A stretch of DNA of 9,272 nucleotides from assembly GCA_946410535.1 (NCBI GenBank), contig CAMKAR010000067.1, forward strand, positions 1 through 9,272. Reading direction: 5' to 3'. Shown piece by piece: positions 1 through 5,753 of this stretch (position 1 is its first letter; every line of letters begins with the position of its first letter). The DNA is from an uncultured Bacteroidales bacterium. Lineage in GTDB: Bacteria; Bacteroidota; Bacteroidia; Bacteroidales; F082. Position numbers and translations under genes: made by a program. A model generated the notes under the pieces. That model searched no databases and was not told the origin of the DNA. It saw only the letters and a program-made list of their open reading frames with translations.

Positions 1-1
1 G

Positions 2-454
2 CTTGATGAAAACTTTGAAAACATATCCACGGTGTATTACGGTAATGGTTCCGATGATTTGTTTTGCTGGGCGGAAAGTATCACTACGATAAAAGACGGC
101 GGCGTTCTTTTAACGACTGAAACAAAAAACATCGATAATCCACAGCAACGGTGGACAACGGTCACCAAATTCCCCGCCGAGGCTTTTGTGGGCATCGAGG
201 AGGCGCATGAGAATGGGCTGAAGGTGGCGGTTGCTTATCCTAATCCGGGGAAGGATGTGCTGAACATCAGGACGGGATTGCAGGATGCGCGGGTGGAGGT
301 GTATGATATGAATGGAAGGATGGTTTATGGGCGAGAGATTACGGAGAATGTGACGGCGATTGACGCCGAGGATTGGGCAGAAGGTGTTTATGTTTGGAAC
401 GTGATTGCCAATGGAAAGATGGTTGAAACAGGGAAGTGGGTGAAGAGTTTTTAG
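2..454 (+). CDS. QEWE-family secreted protein with T9SS type A sorting domain, C-terminal part (5' end outside window)
   Basis: An open frame enters from the left edge and ends at TAG 452-454, giving about 150 C-terminal residues. The GTG at 32 is internal, not a start, because the frame is open and homologous upstream of it: LDENFENISTVYYG matches FDENMNTISEVYYG in the complete paralogue at 4020-5702. The segment AESITTIKDGGVLLTT resembles blade-like repeats of beta-propeller or YCF48-like secreted proteins, but I cannot assign a known domain. After the linker KFPAEAFVGIEEAHENGLK comes a T9SS type A sorting domain of about 77 residues: YPNPGKDVLNI, then VEVYDMNGRMV, then GVYVWNVIANGK, ending GKWVKSF. 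In known T9SS cargo this domain directs export across the outer membrane and is removed or linked to a surface glycolipid. The passenger function is unknown. Family and sorting-domain assignments are firm. Confidence 0.9.
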   Translation, partial: LDENFENISTVYYGNGSDDLFCWAESITTIKDGGVLLTTETKNIDNPQQRWTTVTKFPAEAFVGIEEAHENGLKVAVAYPNPGKDVLNIRTGLQDARVEVYDMNGRMVYGREITENVTAIDAEDWAEGVYVWNVIANGKMVETGKWVKSF

Positions 455-495
455 GATTTTTGCGAATCTTATTAGTGGAAAACAATATTGTAATT

Positions 496-518
496 CATTG
501 ACAATCAATGTTTTTTTT
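496..518 (+). terminator. Probable Rho-independent terminator of the first gene
   Basis: CATTGA (496-501) and TCAATG (505-510) form a 6-bp stem with a 3-base loop, followed at once by eight T residues (511-518). It lies 42 bases after the stop codon at 454. The stem is short and AT-rich, so it may be weak, but stem plus T-run has the standard arrangement. It would insulate the protease gene downstream. Confidence 0.55.
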
Positions 519-545
519 AAAATAATAGTGGATTTGCTGATGGAA

Positions 546-577
546 TTGTTTTTCTTGCGGTTTTTGCTGTATTTTTG
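546..577 (+). promoter_or_regulatory. Bacteroidota-type promoter of the C10 protease gene
   Basis: TATTTTTG at 570-577 fits the Bacteroidota -7 consensus TAnnTTTG exactly. A TTG at 546-548, 21 bases upstream, can serve as the -33 element (consensus TTTG). Transcription would begin a few bases after 577, leaving a leader of only about 15 bases before the ATG at 595. The leader is A-rich with no GGAGG-like site, as is usual in this phylum. ATTTTT (571-576) and AAAAAT (581-586) can also pair around the element. Confidence 0.6.
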
Positions 578-594
578 GAAAAAAATAGCAAGAA

Positions 595-3156
595 ATGAAA
601 AATAGACTTAGCACAATCATCATGGTGCTCCTTGCAATTCAATTGTTTGGAGGTACAATAGATGCGAATCGCGCCCTAACTCTTGGCGAAAAATTTGTAG
701 AGGCAAACTTTGAAATGCCTGTCCAGTTGGAATGGGCATACACTGCCTACACTGAAAACGGCCGTCCGGCATTTTATGCATTTAACGGCATTCCCGAGGG
801 TTTTGTCCTCGTGTCAGCCAGCGATTTGACCAGCCCTGTTCTTGGCTATTCCCCGGCGGGTTCGTTCAACAAGGATAATATCCCTGAAGGTTTGGCTTTT
901 TTTCTTGGTGGCTATGCGGAATCGGTTGATTTTGCGGAAGAACGACTGGTCAAAGCTGATTTTGTTATCGCGCGGGAATGGAAGAGTCTTGAGCGATGTG
1001 GCATGACCCAAACCACAAAACTGGGCGCGGTAGCACCGCTGATCGCTACCCATTGGGATCAGGAATGCTATTACAACGAATATTGTCCGGCAGATGAAGG
1101 CGGCTGGTGCGGACATGTGAAAGTTGGGTGTGTGGCCACCGCAATGGGCCAGATTATGAAATACTGGAACTACCCTGAGCATGGCATCGGGTCGCACACC
1201 AACAACAGCTATTTCTATGGACCGTTGACCGTCAACTTTGGCGAGACCACCTATCATTGGGATGAGATGCCCGAGCAATTGAACGATTACAACGACGCGG
1301 TAGCGACCTTGCTTTACCATTGCGGAGTGTCCACTGATATGGTGTATGCGCCAGCGCCAAATGGCAGCGGAACCAGCCAAAATAGCATGAAAATAGCACT
1401 GAATACCTATTTCGATTATGCTCCTATGCATTACGTCGAAAGGGTCAGTCATCCTTCATACGATGAATGGACGGGCCTCATGCGGAATGCCCTGGATTCG
1501 GGGCTTCCGATTGCTTACGCTGGCACGGACACAGAGCAGGGGGTGGGTGGCCATTCATTCATCTGCGACGGATATGATGCCAATGGCCTCTTCCATTTCA
1601 ATTGGGGTTGGAGCGGTGAGCTTGACGGGTACTTCAGTATTGACAATCTTCGAACGTACAATCTCGCCTGGAACGCGTATCAGCTCATGATTTATGACAT
1701 CAGACCGCGCACCGTGTATGAAAACACACCTCAAGCACCTTCAAATCTTACTGTGGAGCCTGTGGCGGATGATGCTTATTCTTGCTTAATAAGCTGGGTT
1801 AATCCTATTAAAACAATGAGTAACAGCTCTTTGTCGGTTATTGATCAAATCGTTGTCAAACGTGATGGACAGGTGATTTATACGGCGGATCGTCTGACAC
1901 CGGGTGCGGCGATGGAGTTCAGTGATGAGGTGCCATGTTTCGGATTGTATGACTATACTGTTTATGCCGTTTGTGATGGCAACCACGGAGAAGCCGCCTT
2001 GCGTAACGCAGTGCGTTTTGGCCCAAGCTGCGATTGGGCCATTGTGACAAGTTCTACGTCCTCTGGATGGCAAGGAGGGACCATTACCTTGTACAACAAT
2101 GCCGGGCAAATCGTTGAAAAAGTCTCAGCAACCTCGTCGCCGCAGGCGTTTTCTGTCGCAGTGCCTTTGGGCAACGTCTCCTTTGGCTGGAGCGCGGGAA
2201 ACAGTAATGTCAATGACATCACTTTCACCATCAAAGATGCCGAAGGACAACAGGTATATCATTTTTCTGGAAATCCTTCCGACTTGCCTGAAGGTGTCTT
2301 TCTGACGATGAACAACAATTGCGGTCATGAGGAATGTGAAAGTCCTTCTGAACTTTACGCTGTTGCTGATGGCAACGATGTGGTCTTGAATTGGCTGACT
2401 GCCGAAGGTGAGACTGATTACAACATTTATCGCGATGGAGTGGTGGTCAAGACCGTGAGAAAAGGAGCGACTGCTTTTACCGATGAGGATGTCCCATTAG
2501 GGGGGCATTGCTATTTTGTGACGGCATTATGCGAAGGCGGAGAAGGCGAGTCCACCAACGAGGCTTGTGCTACAGCAGGCGATGGTTGCCAACCTGCTAC
2601 CAATCTTTGGTATGAGATGACTTCCAACAACAAGGTGAAGTTGACCTGGGAATCGCCGCAGCCCAACGACGGATTGTCGGGGTTTATTCTTTACCGGACC
2701 AAAGAATCCGAAATGGATTGGCAGAGAATCAAGATGTTAAATGGCAATGCCACTTCTTATACCGACAATTCCCCTTTGGAAGATGAGACCTCATATCTCT
2801 ATAGATTGTTTGCCTATTATCAGGACATTGACTGCTATTCTGCTCCGGCCAGGTCGAAATACAGCGAGTTTGAGTATTTCCTCCGTGTGTATTGGTCGGT
2901 TAACGCAGTGGAAGAGACCGAGCAAGCAAGCATGATGGTCTATCCGGTTCCTGGGGATGATTGCATGAACATCAGCACTTCAAACAGTAATGCGCTGATA
3001 CAAATCTTTGACATTTATGGTGTTAAGGTAATAGAAATGCCGTTGAACCGCGAAACCACCAAGATTAACACGGAATCATGGCCCGCTGGGGTTTATGTTT
3101 GGAAGGTGATTGCCAACGGCAAGGAAGAGGAAATAGGGAAGTGGGTGAGGAAATAA
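595..3156 (+). CDS. Secreted C10 family (streptopain-like) cysteine protease with Fn3-like repeats and T9SS sorting domain
   Basis: An 853-residue protein. Residues 1-24 are a signal peptide (MKNRLSTIIMVLLAIQLFGG). Residues 25-125 look like a Spi-type inhibitory propeptide. The protease core runs from about 145 to 371. THWDQECYYNEYCP carries the presumed oxyanion-hole Gln156. VGCVATAMGQIMKYWNYP carries the catalytic Cys179. GGHSFICDGYD carries the catalytic His320. FHFNWGWSGELDGYF carries Asn336 and Trp337. All expected active-site residues are present, so it should be active after propeptide removal. Downstream are an Fn3-like domain (about 380-475), a GWQGG-containing beta domain (about 477-576), two more Fn3-like domains (about 582-665 and 666-770) and a T9SS type A sorting domain (about 779-853). 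Relatives include streptopain and Prevotella interpain. It has its own promoter and follows a terminator, so it is probably monocistronic. The host substrate is unknown. Confidence 0.95.
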   Translation: MKNRLSTIIMVLLAIQLFGGTIDANRALTLGEKFVEANFEMPVQLEWAYTAYTENGRPAFYAFNGIPEGFVLVSASDLTSPVLGYSPAGSFNKDNIPEGLAFFLGGYAESVDFAEERLVKADFVIAREWKSLERCGMTQTTKLGAVAPLIATHWDQECYYNEYCPADEGGWCGHVKVGCVATAMGQIMKYWNYPEHGIGSHTNNSYFYGPLTVNFGETTYHWDEMPEQLNDYNDAVATLLYHCGVSTDMVYAPAPNGSGTSQNSMKIALNTYFDYAPMHYVERVSHPSYDEWTGLMRNALDSGLPIAYAGTDTEQGVGGHSFICDGYDANGLFHFNWGWSGELDGYFSIDNLRTYNLAWNAYQLMIYDIRPRTVYENTPQAPSNLTVEPVADDAYSCLISWVNPIKTMSNSSLSVIDQIVVKRDGQVIYTADRLTPGAAMEFSDEVPCFGLYDYTVYAVCDGNHGEAALRNAVRFGPSCDWAIVTSSTSSGWQGGTITLYNNAGQIVEKVSATSSPQAFSVAVPLGNVSFGWSAGNSNVNDITFTIKDAEGQQVYHFSGNPSDLPEGVFLTMNNNCGHEECESPSELYAVADGNDVVLNWLTAEGETDYNIYRDGVVVKTVRKGATAFTDEDVPLGGHCYFVTALCEGGEGESTNEACATAGDGCQPATNLWYEMTSNNKVKLTWESPQPNDGLSGFILYRTKESEMDWQRIKMLNGNATSYTDNSPLEDETSYLYRLFAYYQDIDCYSAPARSKYSEFEYFLRVYWSVNAVEETEQASMMVYPVPGDDCMNISTSNSNALIQIFDIYGVKVIEMPLNRETTKINTESWPAGVYVWKVIANGKEEEIGKWVRK

Positions 3157-3217
3157 TTAATAAAAAATATTTGATCTTTTAACAATAACTTTAGGGTATT
3201 TTAATTTATTTCTGTAA

Positions 3218-3250
3218 TTTTTCCATAAATATGGTATTTTTATGGAAAAA
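3218..3250 (+). repeat. Perfect 12-bp inverted repeat covering the RhuM start codon
   Basis: TTTTTCCATAAA (3218-3229) and TTTATGGAAAAA (3239-3250) are exact reverse complements separated by 9 bases. The right arm contains the ATG at 3242-3244. In RNA the hairpin would bury the start codon and its flanks. In DNA it could be an operator for a dimeric repressor. The sequence is AT-rich, which raises the chance of coincidence, but 12 exact pairs is long. Confidence 0.6.
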
Positions 3251-3849
3251 GGAGAAATTATTATTTATCAGCCAGACGATAATATCAAATTAGAAGTCCG
3301 CATTGATGCGGAAACAGTTTGGCTTAATAGACAGCAGATAGCCATGCTTTTTGACAGAGACGTAAAAACAATTGGCAAACACGTCAACAATGCTTTGGCT
3401 CAAGAATTAAAGGGAGAATCGGTTGTCGCAAATTTTGCGACCACTGCCAGTGACGGGAAAAACTACCAAGTAGATTATTATAATCTTGACATGATTTTAT
3501 CTATCGGTTACCGTTGAAATCTCAACGTGGGATTGATTTTAGAAAGTGGGCTAACAAAGTACTAAAAGAGTATATACTACGTGGATATGCCGTTACCCAA
3601 CGTATTGAACGTTTGGAACAACGGGTAACAAGGACCGAGGAGAAGATTGATTTTTTCTTTCGATCAGCATTACCTCCTATTGAGGGTGTTTTCTACGACG
3701 GACAAATATTCGATGCCCGCGTTTTTGCCTCCGATTTGATCAAAACTGCGAAGAAAAGAATCGTTTTGGTCGATAATTACCTCGATGAATCTGTCTTAGT
3801 AACACTTTCCAAACGTGAACCCAACGTGACAGCTTTTCGCTTTCTCTAA
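3242..3849 (+). pseudogene. RhuM family virulence-protein gene, frameshifted and C-terminally truncated
   Basis: Two adjoining frames together make one degraded RhuM-like protein. The first (3242-3517) begins MEKGEIIIYQPDDNIKLEVR and continues through ETVWLNRQQIAMLFDRD, typical of the RhuM N-terminus, to YYNLDMILSIGYR, then stops at TGA 3515-3517. The second, one base back in frame, resumes at codon 3517 with KSQRGIDFRKWANKVLKEY, the expected continuation (GYR-V-K-S-x-R-G). One base of the valine codon therefore appears to have been lost near 3514-3516. The downstream part (PPIEGVFYDGQIFDARVF, then KKRIVLVDNYLDESVL) enters the C-terminal domain but ends at TAA 3847-3849, near residue 200. As I recall, full relatives are about 320-340 residues. 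No remnant of the missing part is visible in the following 170 bases. The molecular role of RhuM is poorly defined. The name comes from a Salmonella pathogenicity-island gene, and homologues are scattered in mobile and accessory DNA. Confidence 0.85.
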
Positions 3850-3861
3850 AATGGAGCTGTC
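3828..3861 (+). repeat. Inverted repeat at the truncated end of the RhuM pseudogene
   Basis: GACAGCT (3828-3834) and AGCTGTC (3855-3861) are exact reverse complements around a 20-base loop, and four T residues follow at 3862-3865. It spans the premature stop at 3847-3849. It may be a weak terminator or a scar of the event that removed the RhuM C-terminus. Seven pairs can arise by chance. Confidence 0.35.
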
Positions 3862-3960
3862 TTTTGAAAGCATTTTTGGGATGATTTAAATAGTTTTTTT
3901 GCCAAACCTCATTTTTTGAGGCAAAATAACCCGGAAAGTGTGTGAAATGTGTGTGTGGTT
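3850..3960. other. Non-coding gap with a weak hairpin and a GT-rich tract
   Basis: No coding frame with recognisable content is present. CCTCA (3907-3911) and TGAGG (3917-3921) form a 5-bp stem with a five-T loop. TTTTG (3897-3901) can pair with CAAAA (3922-3926) outside a bulge. No T-run follows on either strand, so terminator function is doubtful. Bases 3938-3958 are mostly G and T (GTGTGTG, AAAT, GTGTGTGTGG). Confidence 0.4.
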
Positions 3961-3994
3961 TTTGCAAATGGCCTTGTTTTTTGCTATAATTTTG
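3961..3994 (+). promoter_or_regulatory. Bacteroidota-type promoter of the first complete QEWE gene
   Basis: TTTG at 3961-3964 and TAATTTTG at 3987-3994 match the -33 (TTTG) and -7 (TAnnTTTG) consensus, with a 22-base spacer. This is the best-formed promoter in the window. The transcript should start near 3998-4001, so the ATG at 3996 cannot be the translation start and the ATG at 4020 must be used. Confidence 0.65.
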
Positions 3995-4019
3995 GATGCA
4001 AATTCAAAAACGCAATGCC

Positions 4020-5702
4020 ATGAACATAAGTTTCAAATTTTCGGTCGCCTTTGCTCTTGCCCTGTTTTTCGGAGCCAAGGCCTTTGGGCAGGAATGGGAA
4101 TATACAATTCCTTTCCAATCTTCAGATGCGGAAATGACTCGCCAGTACTGCGCTTATGAGATGTCGGACGGACGCATCATCGTCAGTTCCTCGTTCCTTT
4201 TCAATGTTGGGTCATACGCACCCGGTTATCCTTTCTATCCGCCGCACAATGCTTTGGTGGCCTTGTCGCCCGAGGGTGAGGAACTGGCGCAAAACAATTA
4301 TGTCAAACCCGGCTATTGGGGTTCGTCATACAACCCTTATGTATTTGAGAACGAGAATGGCGAGTTGTTCATGCTGACTACTTACAGCCCCGACCACCTA
4401 TCGTGTTATTTCAACTATTTCCTGAACTACGACAATCCGCCTACCGATGCCATTCTGGGATTGTACAAACTCGATGACGATTTGGAAATCGTTGAAAGTC
4501 ACGAGTATAGTTTTCCGGTGGATACTACACTGGGCCAATACGTCTATGATCCTTGCGAATCAAGCGGCAGCATCCATCTCCATTCCGCGATTCTCGATGG
4601 AGATTGCATGGTGGGCGTTTACACGAAAAACGTGAGTTATGACCGCGACAGCATTCACGGCTATGATTCCATCTTCTTCTTTAGGATGAACTTTGAGGGT
4701 GAGTTGTTGGCCAATGTCGGCTATGAGATACCCTATTCCGGCTGGGAATGGCAAATGATTTTTTGGCGCGAACAGTTGGTGCCGACCGAATTTGGCTACA
4801 TCTATTATAATAATCGATCCAATGTGCCACCGGCGCCAAGCCAAATCGACAAAAACCGAATTATCGGTGGTTCCGTGGTTTACTTGGACAAGGATTTCAA
4901 TCTACGAAGAATCAGACATTTCAAGCATCCAAACACAACAAATAATCCTTGGCCGTTTGACGATGTCTCTATTATGCGGAGCAAGCATAACACGACCTAT
5001 TTTGCCACGCGATCGAACAGGCATTACGAGCAGACCGAAGATGATTGTTATTTATATGAGTTTGACGATGACATTGAAGGCACCCAGGAAGTTGTGCCTG
5101 TCCTTCACGATATTCACCGTGGCGTGCCTGATCATGACTTTGTGGCCGAGTGCAGGGCGGTGGATGTTGCGGAAGATGGCTCGGTGTATTTCTGCTATTC
5201 ATTGAATGTGGGTTTTTCGCTGGCTAACGATTCATGGGTAGTGATTGAAAAGTTTGACGAAAACATGAACACCATCTCTGAAGTGTACTACGGCACCGAT
5301 GATGACCAGATTTGGTATTGTGCGGAAAGCATCACCTTGGCGAGAGACGGCGGCGTTTTGATGACCGCTCATACGAAGAAACTAACCGACCAGAGCCAAC
5401 AGGGGTCTGTGGTCGTAAAATTCCCCGCCGAGGCCTTCGTAGGCATCGAGGAAGCCCACGAGAACGGCTTGAAAGTAGCCATCGCATATCCTAATCCGGG
5501 GAAGGATGTGCTGAATATCCGCACGGGGTTGCGAGATGCGCGGGTGGAGGTGTATGATGTGAATGGGAGGCTGGTTCATAGACAGGCCATTACGGAGAAT
5601 GTGACGGGGATTGATGCTGAAGGATGGGCTGATGGCGTTTATGTCTGGAAGGTGATGACCAATGGGAAGGAAGCGGAAATAGGGAAGTGGGTAAAAGAAT
5701 GA
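4020..5702 (+). CDS. QEWE-family secreted protein with T9SS type A sorting domain (complete)
   Basis: A 560-residue protein when started at ATG 4020. The frame opens at ATG 3996, but that codon lies just 2 bases after the -7 element. From 4020 the N-terminus is a clean signal peptide (MNISFKFSVAFALALFFGAKAFG), with cleavage expected before Gln24 (QEWEYTIPF). This fits the Bacteroidota tendency for Gln at the mature N-terminus. The body (24-480) is rich in beta-strand and aromatic residues, with blade-like phrases such as LVALSPEGEEL, NPPTDAILGLYKLDDDL (139-155), FFFRMNFEGELL and ARDGGVLMTAHTK. It may be a beta-propeller, but no known domain is recognised. The T9SS type A sorting domain is at 485-560 (YPNPGKDVLNIRTG, GVYVWKV, GKWVKE). 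It is homologous along its whole length to the gene at 7374-9116. Function is unknown, and export to the surface or outside is the firm prediction. Confidence 0.92.
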   Translation: MNISFKFSVAFALALFFGAKAFGQEWEYTIPFQSSDAEMTRQYCAYEMSDGRIIVSSSFLFNVGSYAPGYPFYPPHNALVALSPEGEELAQNNYVKPGYWGSSYNPYVFENENGELFMLTTYSPDHLSCYFNYFLNYDNPPTDAILGLYKLDDDLEIVESHEYSFPVDTTLGQYVYDPCESSGSIHLHSAILDGDCMVGVYTKNVSYDRDSIHGYDSIFFFRMNFEGELLANVGYEIPYSGWEWQMIFWREQLVPTEFGYIYYNNRSNVPPAPSQIDKNRIIGGSVVYLDKDFNLRRIRHFKHPNTTNNPWPFDDVSIMRSKHNTTYFATRSNRHYEQTEDDCYLYEFDDDIEGTQEVVPVLHDIHRGVPDHDFVAECRAVDVAEDGSVYFCYSLNVGFSLANDSWVVIEKFDENMNTISEVYYGTDDDQIWYCAESITLARDGGVLMTAHTKKLTDQSQQGSVVVKFPAEAFVGIEEAHENGLKVAIAYPNPGKDVLNIRTGLRDARVEVYDVNGRLVHRQAITENVTGIDAEGWADGVYVWKVMTNGKEAEIGKWVKE

Positions 5703-5711
5703 AACTGTTCG

Positions 5712-5753
5712 GGAAAAAAGTCGTATTTTTGAAGCGTGAAACGACTTTTTTCC
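5712..5753 (+). repeat. Perfect 13-bp inverted repeat enclosing the promoter element and start codon of the regulator gene
   Basis: GGAAAAAAGTCGT (5712-5724) and ACGACTTTTTTCC (5741-5753) are exact reverse complements around a 16-base centre. The centre holds most of the -7 element (5724-5731) and the GTG start (5736-5738). The right arm encodes residues 2-6 of the regulator. It begins 10 bases after the upstream stop codon. It could act as an operator over its own promoter, or as an RNA hairpin in read-through transcripts from the upstream gene. It is not a canonical terminator, because the T-run is inside the stem. Confidence 0.65.
5724..5731 (+). promoter_or_regulatory. -7 promoter element of the TPR/LuxR regulator gene
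   Basis: TATTTTTG fits TAnnTTTG exactly and is the same octamer as before the genes at 595 and 7374. No good -33 TTTG lies about 20 bases upstream. The predicted transcription start (about 5735-5738) coincides with the GTG codon at 5736, implying a leaderless or nearly leaderless mRNA if this promoter is used. Confidence 0.45.

Noticed and set aside
32..454. GTG at 32 as the start of a small complete gene
   Set aside because: The frame is open to the window edge and the upstream residues align with the complete paralogue, so the gene is cut by the edge.
3505..3520. Programmed -1 frameshift joining the two RhuM frames
   Set aside because: No X-XXY-YYZ slippery heptamer is present at the junction, and the gene is also truncated at its C-terminus, so decay is simpler.
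3897..3926. Hairpin as a bidirectional terminator after the RhuM remnant
   Set aside because: The stem is split by a bulge and no T-run follows on either strand. Kept only as a description of the gap.
3938..3958. GT-rich tract as a microsatellite or phase-variation switch
   Set aside because: Only short, interrupted GT runs. It lies upstream of the -33 element and outside any coding frame, so slippage would not change a reading frame.
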